Of a stretch of 64,000 nucleotides of DNA, positions 57,361-64,000 are shown one piece after another. The DNA is from Trichocoleus desertorum ATA4-8-CV12. Its GTDB lineage: Bacteria; Cyanobacteriota; Cyanobacteriia; FACHB-46. The translations under genes were made by a program, and so were the position numbers. Under the pieces are notes generated by a model. That model ran no database searches, had not been told where the DNA came from, and saw only the letters and a program-made list of their open reading frames with translations. The DNA lies in contig JAHHIL010000010.1 in assembly GCA_019358975.1 (NCBI GenBank), positions 1 to 64,000 of the forward strand, in the 5' to 3' direction. Position 1 is the first letter of the stretch; each line of letters opens with the position of its first letter.

Positions 57361-58296
57361 GTGTGGGTCACTTCTTCTCTAACATCTGTTTTAACGCCAA
57401 CTGCTGTCGCCCTAGGAAATTTTGACGGCGTCCATCGAGGGCATCGGCAGGTAATTCAACCTGTCTTAAATTCTTCTGAGCTGGCTTATCCTACAGTCGT
57501 CACCTTCAATCCCCATCCTCAAGAATTCTTTTCTGGGCAACCCAGAGCGTTGTTGACGCCCCTGAACGAAAAAGTTTTACAGCTCAAAGGAATGGGGATT
57601 CGGCAACTTGTACTACTCCCGTTCGATCGCGAGTTGGCAGATTTAAGCCCCCAAGCATTTGTCAAAGAAATTTTGGTCCGACGACTCCAGGCTCAGCAAA
57701 TTAGTGTGGGAGTTGACTTTCGCTTTGGGCGGCAACGTACTGGAACTGCCGCAGATTTACAAGCGATCGCCGCCACCTTTGGGATTATCGTTACCCCTGT
57801 TCCGCTTTGCACCTGTGCAGATGAGCGCATCAGTAGCTCTAATATTCGGGAGGCTCTGCAAACAGGCGACCTAAACCGAGCCAATCGCCTCTTAGGACGT
57901 TCCCATACTTTGGTGGGCCAAGTCGCGTTTGGGCAGCAATTGGGTAGAACCATTGGGTTTCCTACCGCTAATCTTCAGCTTCCGCCCGAAAAGTTTGTAC
58001 CGCAACATGGAGTCTATGCCGTTCGCGTACACAGTCCTACGCTCAGCCACTTGCCCAGCCCGCATTTAGGAGTGATGAATATTGGTCATCGTCCTACCTT
58101 GAATGGCATCAGTCGCACTGTTGAAGTCCATTTGTTAGATTGGGACGGGGACTTGTATGGTCAGACGTTGATCGTCAGCTTAGAGCACTTTTTACGCCCA
58201 GAACAAAAATTTGCTTCTCTAGAGGCGTTAAAAAATCAGATTCAAGCAGATTGCTTAACTGCGCGATCGCTCTTGGCTACCGCACCTAGTGTCTAA
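57361..58296 (+). CDS. ribF: Bifunctional riboflavin kinase / FAD synthetase
   Basis: 311 aa, GTG start. The N-terminal FAD synthetase has ALGNFDGVHRGHR, FNPHPQEFF, GVDFRFGRQRTG and ISSSNIREAL. The C-terminal flavokinase has GRTIGFPTANLQL, HGVYAVRV and MNIGHRPTLNG, and EVHLLDWDGDLYGQ. It makes FMN then FAD. It follows the MBL gene by 76 bases and may be cotranscribed. Confidence 0.95.
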   Translation: MWVTSSLTSVLTPTAVALGNFDGVHRGHRQVIQPVLNSSELAYPTVVTFNPHPQEFFSGQPRALLTPLNEKVLQLKGMGIRQLVLLPFDRELADLSPQAFVKEILVRRLQAQQISVGVDFRFGRQRTGTAADLQAIAATFGIIVTPVPLCTCADERISSSNIREALQTGDLNRANRLLGRSHTLVGQVAFGQQLGRTIGFPTANLQLPPEKFVPQHGVYAVRVHSPTLSHLPSPHLGVMNIGHRPTLNGISRTVEVHLLDWDGDLYGQTLIVSLEHFLRPEQKFASLEALKNQIQADCLTARSLLATAPSV

Positions 58297-58422
58297 GCCA
58301 ACGTCTATCGAGCAGCCTGAAGTGTTCATTGAGGAAGTAAATCCAGTAAACTTCCCATCCTCACTCAGGCTAAATTTTGACATGATCAATCAAGGGTCAC
58401 CCTTAGGGAGCAAAAACCAGTC

Positions 58423-59331
58423 ATGCGAGAGCGTATTGAACGGCTAACTCAAAATCTCAGTCAAACGATTGTGGGGAAAGCCGATGCCATCCGATTAGTC
58501 TTAGTCGCGCTCATCTCTGGAGGGCATGCCTTACTAGAAGATGTGCCGGGAGTTGGTAAAACTCTGTTGGCTAAGTCCTTAGCGCGCTCGATTGACGGTA
58601 AATTCCAGCGCTTGCAGTGCACCCCTGATTTATTGCCCAGCGATGTTACAGGCACCAATATTTGGAATCCCCGCTCTGGTGAATTTGAGTTTCTCCCAGG
58701 GCCTGTCTTTGCGAACGTGCTACTGACCGATGAAATTAACCGAGCCACGCCTCGTACCCAATCAGCGCTGCTAGAAGTGATGGAAGAGCGGCAGGTGACA
58801 GTAGATGGAACTTCTCGGCCTGTCCCAAGCCCGTTTTTTGTCATTGCCACTCAAAACCCAGTGGAGTACCAAGGTACATTTCCGCTACCCGAAGCCCAGA
58901 TGGATCGCTTCGCCCTCTCTCTAACGCTGGGCTATCCCAGTGAGCAAGAAGAATTGCAGATGTTGCAACGCTTGCAATCTGGCGTTAGCGTCAACGAATT
59001 AAAACCTTGTTTATCTCTAGAAGATATTCAGGAATTACGACGCTTGTGTTCTGCGGTCAAAGTAGAGCCTTCTTTGCAGCAATACATTTTGAACTTAGTT
59101 CGAGCGACCCGCGAAGATGAGGAAATTAATCTAGGGGTGAGTCCACGGGGAACCGTTGCCCTGCAACGAGCCGCACAAGCCTTGGCTTTTCTAGAAGACC
59201 GCGATTATGCCATTCCCGACGATATTAAGCTTTTGGCCCCCCATGTCCTGTCGCATCGCATCATTCCTGCCAGAGGGCAGCGTGGACGGGCGATCGTCGA
59301 TCGCTTGCTACACTCTATTCCTATTCCTTAA
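58423..59331 (+). CDS. MoxR-family AAA+ ATPase
   Basis: 302 aa. Walker A is EDVPGVGKTLLAKSLA and Walker B is VLLTDEINRATPRTQSALLEVMEE. FVIATQNPVEYQGTFPLPEAQMDRF and GVSPRGTVALQRAAQALAFLEDRDYAIPDDI are MoxR marks. MoxR proteins act as chaperones that help assemble metal-containing or envelope complexes, usually with a DUF58/VWA partner. No such partner is adjacent here. Confidence 0.93.
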   Translation: MRERIERLTQNLSQTIVGKADAIRLVLVALISGGHALLEDVPGVGKTLLAKSLARSIDGKFQRLQCTPDLLPSDVTGTNIWNPRSGEFEFLPGPVFANVLLTDEINRATPRTQSALLEVMEERQVTVDGTSRPVPSPFFVIATQNPVEYQGTFPLPEAQMDRFALSLTLGYPSEQEELQMLQRLQSGVSVNELKPCLSLEDIQELRRLCSAVKVEPSLQQYILNLVRATREDEEINLGVSPRGTVALQRAAQALAFLEDRDYAIPDDIKLLAPHVLSHRIIPARGQRGRAIVDRLLHSIPIP

Positions 59332-59341
59332 TTCCTAGTCC

Positions 59342-61612
59342 TCAGGCTAATTCTTGGACCTGATCAAACGCTGGCGCATCAAGGGGAATTGTGCAGGCAG
59401 GCGCTGAACTGTGTAGCGGTAATGTGACAGCAAACGTGGTTCCCGCATTTAACTGGCTGATGACCGAAATCTGTCCTTGGTGAGCATCTACACATTTTTT
59501 GACGATCGCCAAGCCCAAACCTGTTCCTGGAATCGTTCCTACATTGGTCGCTCGGTAAAATGAGTCAAACAACCGCTGCTGATCTTCTTCAGGAATGCCA
59601 ATCCCTTGATCCTGAATCTGAAAAACTACAGAGTCGTTCTCGTAAGACACATCTAGATAGATGTTGCTATTAAGGGGAGAGTACTTGGCAGCATTGGAAA
59701 TTAGGTTGCCCAAAATATGCCGCAACAAGTTTTCATCCATATAAGCGTTTGTGGCGTCATTGGTGCTAGTAAAAACTAACGGATACTGTTGGCCTACAGT
59801 GAGGCGCAATTCTTCTACTAACTCCTGACAAAAGTCTTCTAGGATCAACGGCATGGGCTGACACTTTAGTTGTCCAGCCTCAGCCCGACCAATAATCAAA
59901 ACTTCGTCGAGTAACTCGGTCATGCGTTTAGTTGCTGCATGAATCCGCTGGAAATATTTTGCTTTCTGCTCCTCGTTGACTTTGTGGGCATAGCGTTCTA
60001 GTAACTCACTTGACAACACGATCGCGCTCAGTGGGTTGCGGAATTCATGAGAAACCATTGAGACAAAATTAGATTTCAGTTGGCTGAGTTCTTTTTCTTT
60101 GGCCAGGGCGTTGTGAATATCGACTTCAGCTCGCTTGCGATCGGTAATATCGCGTGAAGAAATCTGGATTTCTTGAATCGTTTGTGTTTCGGATGCCCGA
60201 ATCGTTTTTGCAGTTGATTCTAGCCAGACATAGTGCCCCTGCTGATGGCGGAAGCGATAAGACACTGAGTAGGTTTCTGGCAGTTCTAAGATGGTGTCGT
60301 GGATGAGGCGCACTGCTTCTAAATCATCCACATGATGAAAATCGTAGGCGGAGCGACCTAGTAGTTCTTCCGGTTCATAGCCTAGTAAAGAGTGACAGGC
60401 AGGCGAGACGTAGAGGAATGTGCCATCAGGGGCATGCTGTGAAATCATATCTGTTGAATTTTCTGCCAACAGCCGAAACCGTTGTTCGCTCTCACGCAGC
60501 GCTTGTTCAAATTGTTTGCGTTGAGTAATGTCGCGCATGAAAGCACAGTTGTATTCTCGGCCTCGAAATTCTAAATAGTTACGAGTTACCTCCACCGGGA
60601 AAAAATGGCCCTTTTTATGACGGTTCAAGGTTTCCAGTGTGTAAGAGCTTTGTTGTTGGAGTCGGCCCCAATCTGCTTGCCAATCTTGGGGCGATAAAGC
60701 AGGAGCAATATCGAAAACTGTCATCATTAACAGCTCTGCTTTGGTATAACCAAACATCTGGCAAGCTGCTTCATTGACATAGACAAAGCGAGCATCTGGT
60801 TCTGTCCAAATCACGGCTTCTGCGGCATGATTTACGGTAAATTGCGTAAACTGTAATGCCTCTTCAACCCGTTTACGCTCTGTGACATCTCGCACGATGC
60901 AGACAAAACCATCCTTATCAATCGCAGTCAGCGACAACTCTTGATAGAATTTTTCACCGTCCTGCTTCTTAGCGATCACTTCGCCCCGCCAAGAACCTTT
61001 ATCTTGCAAATCTAAGGCCGCTCGGCGGGCCATCCCTTTGAGATCAGCGTCATCATAAACCAGCCTCCAAGTTTTCCCTAGTAAATCCGTTGGGCTGTCA
61101 TAGCCATAAATCTCGGCGTACGCTTGGTTGAGGTAGATGAACTGTTCATCTTGGTTTAGGATTGCCACTCCATCACTTGCCGCTTCGATCGCGGCTGATT
61201 GCCGCTGCATGGTTTTGAGCGTTTGGCTGCGTTCAATGGCGTAGCGAATCGATCGCACCAATAAATTAACTTCAATTTGACCCTTGACGAGATAGTCTTG
61301 AGCACCTTGCCGTAGGGTCTCAATCGCGATCGCCTCATCATCGAGTCCTGTCAAGACCACAATTGGGATGTTAGGGGCAGTGGCCTGAACTTGCTGTAAG
61401 GTTTCTAAACCTTGCTCGTCGGGAAGGAAAAGATCTAGGAGGACAACGTCACATTCGTCTTCGCGCAAGTAGGTGAGCGTATCGCTCAGTTGCGTTATGT
61501 GTACCACTTCCCAAGCAGCAACACTGGTTTCAATCTGCAAAATCTTTTGTAGAAAGGTTGCGTCAGTCAGACTATCTTCTACTAGCAAAATTTTGATGGC
61601 TTGAGCATACAT
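59342..61612 (-). CDS. Response-regulator / PAS hybrid histidine kinase
   Basis: 756 aa. An N-terminal receiver domain (Asp13 and phospho-acceptor Asp60 in VVLLDLFLP, LVKGQ lysine) precedes three PAS/PAC domains (about 135-250, 258-375, 380-505). These are followed by HisKA with His522 (SMVSHEFRNP) and a HATPase domain (LISNAAKYSP, DQGIGIPEEDQQRLFDSF, GTGLGLAIVKKCV). A receiver before PAS sensors suggests that it is itself controlled by an upstream kinase. It is divergent from the 61928 gene. Confidence 0.93.
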   Translation of the reverse strand: MYAQAIKILLVEDSLTDATFLQKILQIETSVAAWEVVHITQLSDTLTYLREDECDVVLLDLFLPDEQGLETLQQVQATAPNIPIVVLTGLDDEAIAIETLRQGAQDYLVKGQIEVNLLVRSIRYAIERSQTLKTMQRQSAAIEAASDGVAILNQDEQFIYLNQAYAEIYGYDSPTDLLGKTWRLVYDDADLKGMARRAALDLQDKGSWRGEVIAKKQDGEKFYQELSLTAIDKDGFVCIVRDVTERKRVEEALQFTQFTVNHAAEAVIWTEPDARFVYVNEAACQMFGYTKAELLMMTVFDIAPALSPQDWQADWGRLQQQSSYTLETLNRHKKGHFFPVEVTRNYLEFRGREYNCAFMRDITQRKQFEQALRESEQRFRLLAENSTDMISQHAPDGTFLYVSPACHSLLGYEPEELLGRSAYDFHHVDDLEAVRLIHDTILELPETYSVSYRFRHQQGHYVWLESTAKTIRASETQTIQEIQISSRDITDRKRAEVDIHNALAKEKELSQLKSNFVSMVSHEFRNPLSAIVLSSELLERYAHKVNEEQKAKYFQRIHAATKRMTELLDEVLIIGRAEAGQLKCQPMPLILEDFCQELVEELRLTVGQQYPLVFTSTNDATNAYMDENLLRHILGNLISNAAKYSPLNSNIYLDVSYENDSVVFQIQDQGIGIPEEDQQRLFDSFYRATNVGTIPGTGLGLAIVKKCVDAHQGQISVISQLNAGTTFAVTLPLHSSAPACTIPLDAPAFDQVQELA

Positions 61613-61927
61613 AGTGCTGGCGACTTAATTTCAGGAGCAACGTTAGGAAGGCTATAGCTAAAGTTCCCGTTCTAGAAAGAGGATGCGCGGCTGAGCAGCA
61701 TACTTTCGGACTGGGCTAGGCGAATCGGGTGAAGAATGCTCTTAAATTTTGCGCTTAATTTCGTCTTCAGTACTGTATTTAGCAGCACTGAGAACAGTTT
61801 TAGGGTAGGAAATTACAGTTTTTACGTTCTAACTGCTGTAAAAAGCGATCGCCTCGGAATACGGCTGACATTGTTGCAAGTTTTATAGTATAGTCCTGTT
61901 ATTTAATAGTACTTTTGTACTATTAAG
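61613..61927. other. Divergent control region with LexA-type palindrome
   Basis: The spacer between the kinase and the 313-aa protein gene. It contains a -35-like CTGACA (61865-61870), an 18-base gap, a -10-like TATAGT (61889-61894) and, 13 bases later, the palindrome at 61903-61926. The HIP1 site near 61847 is ordinary. Confidence 0.55.
61908..61921 (+). promoter_or_regulatory. LexA box
   Basis: AGTACTTTTGTACT fits the published cyanobacterial LexA-binding consensus RGTAC-N3-D-GTWCB at every position. It is the centre of a longer perfect palindrome: TTAATAGTAC, TTTT, GTACTATTAA (61903-61926). It would overlap about +7 to +20 of a transcript from the promoter above, a position suited to repression. 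Confidence 0.6.
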
Positions 61928-61969
61928 GTGATTCACCCTAGAGCGTCGAAGTTAGCTACCCCCAGTGCC

Positions 61970-62869
61970 ATGAAAGAACCTGCTCCAACTCGAAGAAACA
62001 GAACCTGGACCGGACGCAGTCAACTGAAGCAATCTGCATCGTTCCCCGCTAATCGCATGATTCAGCTAGCTCATGCAGTCAGCCGAGCTACTGCGATCGA
62101 AAAATCTTATAGTCAAACTGTTGAATCTTTGCCACCTCTGGCAGAAATGCCTCCCTCAACTGTAACGCCCCCGCGTCCGCTGCATCGCCCACGCATTAAG
62201 CCCAAGTTGTCGAGTGGAGATTCTGCCTTGTCAGCAGATATAGCTCAGCGAATTGAAGCGCAAGCGGTTCGGGTTGAGCAGTTATCTGCCGAACTGAGAG
62301 CAGCGATGGCACAGCTTAAAACCATGACTAAAGAAAACTACTCGGAGCCTTCTGGAACCCTAAACCCAGAGCTGAGCAACGCAGTCCCTCTAGCCCAAGC
62401 GGTTTCTGAGCAGGCGAGTGGGACGGCGGATCTAGCCCAAGCCAAGCAGAACGCTACCTCAACGGCTCAACTATTACGGCGACTGAAGCAGCGGAAAAAA
62501 AGTCCAACTCGCCTCCGTCTTCGTAGTCATCCAACCCGGACTCTGCGAAACTCTCAGTTCCGGTGGAACGCTCACCGTTGGCTGCGGCAAGTGCGTCGCT
62601 GGTTCAGGGCTGGAGTTCAGCTACCCGTGGGTATGTCGGCCATCCTAAGTGATGCTGCTATTTGGGTGGCGATCGCAGCAGCAGCTCGCATAGGTTTACA
62701 AACCCTGATTCAGGCTTATCCCGTCTTTTGGCCACCTGTAATGCTGCTCATTACTGTAGTGGCTCTACTCACCACGTACCAAGCTGTGTTCAATTCAGCC
62801 ACTGGCGTTCCTTGGGCCTATCGGTTGCTATTGGTCGTAGCGGGTTTGTGGTTGGGAGGGCGGCTCTAA
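61970..62869 (+). CDS. Unknown protein with disordered head and two C-terminal membrane helices
   Basis: 300 aa from the ATG at 61970; a GTG at 61928 would give 313 aa, but it directly abuts the palindrome. Residues ~1-100 are basic and Pro-rich (PPLAEMPPSTVTPPRPLHRPRIKPK) and probably disordered. A short coiled-coil follows (IAQRIEAQAVRVEQLSAELRAAMAQLK), then an Arg-rich segment (RLRSHPTRTLRNSQFRWNAHRWLRQVRRWFR). Three hydrophobic helices end the protein (SDAAIWVAIAAAARIGLQ, PPVMLLITVVALLTTYQ, LLLVVAGLWLGG). I recognise no family. The upstream LexA box suggests stress control. Confidence 0.7.
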   Translation: MKEPAPTRRNRTWTGRSQLKQSASFPANRMIQLAHAVSRATAIEKSYSQTVESLPPLAEMPPSTVTPPRPLHRPRIKPKLSSGDSALSADIAQRIEAQAVRVEQLSAELRAAMAQLKTMTKENYSEPSGTLNPELSNAVPLAQAVSEQASGTADLAQAKQNATSTAQLLRRLKQRKKSPTRLRLRSHPTRTLRNSQFRWNAHRWLRQVRRWFRAGVQLPVGMSAILSDAAIWVAIAAAARIGLQTLIQAYPVFWPPVMLLITVVALLTTYQAVFNSATGVPWAYRLLLVVAGLWLGGRL

Positions 62870-62968
62870 TGCCTGGAATCTTTGCAATATCTGGGGCAGT
62901 AGGGCAGGTGTGGTGGTGAGGATGGAGCTAGGTTCTAGAGTCGAAGCATTACCAGGGGCGAAGGACAG

Positions 62969-63364
62969 ATGAAACGCGATCGCTTTCAGAGGCTAGATTT
63001 GAAATCCCTCTTCAAACCGTTGCTCGTGAGTGGACTGGTTGTCGCAGTTTTGAGTCTATTCCTGGATTTGCATGGAGTTGTCAAAGCCAAAAATCATGGC
63101 GAAGTTTGCCAAGAAATTGTGCAATCCAAGTCCACGCTCTCTAGAGAACAATTAGCCAAACTTCTCACGATTCCAGAGCGCGATCGCAAAAGCAAAGTAC
63201 AGGGGATTTTGAAAGCCCCTTACTGCAAGTTACCGAAATTAGAAGTCCGCGCTGGTGTCAAGGCCGAGCGAGAAGCTTATCCCTTAGAGTTTGACCCCCA
63301 GACTTGGTTAGTGATTTTGTATGAGGGCGATGAGTATGCGGGGTATCGGTTTAGTTTTCGTTAG
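62969..63364 (+). CDS. Conserved hypothetical membrane-anchored protein
   Basis: 131 aa. A single N-terminal membrane segment (LLVSGLVVAVLSLFLDLHGVV) is followed by a small soluble domain with CQEIVQSKSTLSREQLAKLLTIPERDRKSKVQGILKAPYCKLPKL and YPLEFDPQTWLVILYEGDEYAGYRF. Two Cys flank the helical part. This looks like a conserved cyanobacterial protein, function unknown. Its last 44 bases overlap the next gene in another frame, so the two are translated together. Confidence 0.75.
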   Translation: MKRDRFQRLDLKSLFKPLLVSGLVVAVLSLFLDLHGVVKAKNHGEVCQEIVQSKSTLSREQLAKLLTIPERDRKSKVQGILKAPYCKLPKLEVRAGVKAEREAYPLEFDPQTWLVILYEGDEYAGYRFSFR

Positions 63365-63815
63365 GTTGGCTGTGGCGATCGCCATCTTGGCCCTGCTGCG
63401 CTTCGGTTGCTCTCGTCAGAAAACCACAGAATTAACCCCTCAGAAAATCCAATTGGCTCAAACCTGGGAACTCCAACCGGGTAGCGCGATCGCGGGTTAT
63501 CAAGTTGCCGGAGGTCTGGGCGATATTTCCATTTTTTTAGGGGGTAAAGCCGTGTTTGCGCCGTTTACTGGGTCGGTGCAGCCGTACCAAGGTAACTGTG
63601 TTTTGTTTTCTAGTGATGAGGTGCCAGCTTACCTATTTCGACTTTGTGGCCTGAAGCAACCCCAGGTAGGCGATGTGCGCCGAGGGGATGTCATTGGAGC
63701 GGGTACCTACTTACAGTTTGCCGCGCTGCGAAAACAACCCAATGGCACTTGGGCTTTTGTCGAACCTTCTCGAAGCATTTTGGAGCGCACTCTTAAACAG
63801 CATCAAACCAGATAA
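63321..63815 (+). CDS. Hypothetical exported protein
   Basis: Up to 164 aa; the ATG at 63336 is another possible start. A hydrophobic N-terminus (VRLAVAIAILALLRFGC) ends in a lipobox-like LRFGC, so it may be a lipoprotein. The mature part (YQVAGGLGDISIFLGGKAVFAPFTGSVQPYQGNCVLF, YLFRLCGL, GDVRRGDVIGAGTYLQFAAL) resembles a beta-barrel or biotinyl/M23-like beta domain, but no catalytic motif is visible. It overlaps the gene before it and lies two bases before the next. Confidence 0.65.
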   Translation: MRAMSMRGIGLVFVRLAVAIAILALLRFGCSRQKTTELTPQKIQLAQTWELQPGSAIAGYQVAGGLGDISIFLGGKAVFAPFTGSVQPYQGNCVLFSSDEVPAYLFRLCGLKQPQVGDVRRGDVIGAGTYLQFAALRKQPNGTWAFVEPSRSILERTLKQHQTR

Positions 63816-63817
63816 CC

Positions 63818-64000
63818 ATGAAACAGCATCATTTTGTTGCCGCTAGCTTGCTTGTGGTCACGCTGGGCACAGCTCAGGCTGCACAAGCAGATGATGTCGG
63901 CTTAGACTTTAGTCTCTCCTCTGAACAACATTTGGCGGCCACTGCAATGGCTCAGGGTTTAAGTCAGGCTCCTACGTCCCCCTCTACTGCCTTAGAACCT
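63818..64000 (+). CDS. 5' end of an exported protein gene, cut by the window edge
   Basis: 61 codons, open to the end of the window. The ATG at 63818 starts a clear signal peptide (KQHHFVAASLLVVTLGTAQAAQA) followed by DDVGLDFSLSSEQHLAATAMAQGLSQAP. It is two bases after the previous stop, so it is part of the same operon. Function cannot be judged from this part. Confidence 0.7.
   Translation, partial: MKQHHFVAASLLVVTLGTAQAAQADDVGLDFSLSSEQHLAATAMAQGLSQAPTSPSTALEP

Overview
The window is chromosomal DNA of a cyanobacterium, most likely a filamentous, motile one without evidence here for heterocysts. The signs are abundant HIP1 palindromes (GCGATCGC), NblA (phycobilisome degradation), a phylloquinone (men) gene set, a CrtW-type carotenoid ketolase, CbbY, GlgB and a hormogonium-polysaccharide (hps) pseudopilin locus. 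Species cannot be read from the sequence; no rRNA or tRNA gene was seen.

Layout. 1-180 is the tail of a tnpB gene and the right end of its IS605-type element. 213-1533 is thiE-thiS, followed by a structured non-coding stretch. 1822-6971 holds small cyanobacterial proteins (DUF1517, MMADHC-like, DUF4112, NblA, CrtW, pentapeptide, HD hydrolase). 6985-13968 is a phylloquinone region: DHNA-CoA thioesterase, then menA-menC-menE on the minus strand, a Na+/H+ antiporter, and menF. 14090-23515 carries sugar-phosphate and storage metabolism (CbbY, aldo/keto reductase, rpiA, glgB) with a large GAF sensor kinase and two small exported proteins. 23602-32792 is the hps locus (two GspH/FimT-like prepilins, hpsC, hpsB, giant hpsA), all minus strand. 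33411-44423 mixes rpmB, an O-antigen-ligase/TPR membrane protein, htpG, three tandem GT2 glycosyltransferases and clpB. 44555-49012 has an SLH/OprB porin, a small IS605-like element carrying only a ribbon-helix-helix gene, gloA and eno. 49363-61612 has a GAF/PAS/GGDEF/EAL protein, pheS, a complete tnpB element, surE, an MBL hydrolase, ribF, MoxR and a response-regulator/PAS histidine kinase. 61928-64000 is a row of uncharacterised envelope proteins, the first preceded by a perfect LexA-type palindrome.

How the parts work together. The men genes make the photosystem I quinone from chorismate. The pseudopilins, HpsA, the three glycosyltransferases and the Wzy_C/TPR protein probably cooperate in making and exporting the polysaccharide used for gliding. 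Two tnpB loci 55 kb apart share a conserved 3' hairpin with the tnpB stop codon in its loop. This fits a guide-RNA (omegaRNA/reRNA) scaffold and makes the two loci relatives of one TnpB family. Several genes (menE, menC, the GAF kinase) carry in-frame short-repeat insertions, and palindromic repeats sit in many spacers.
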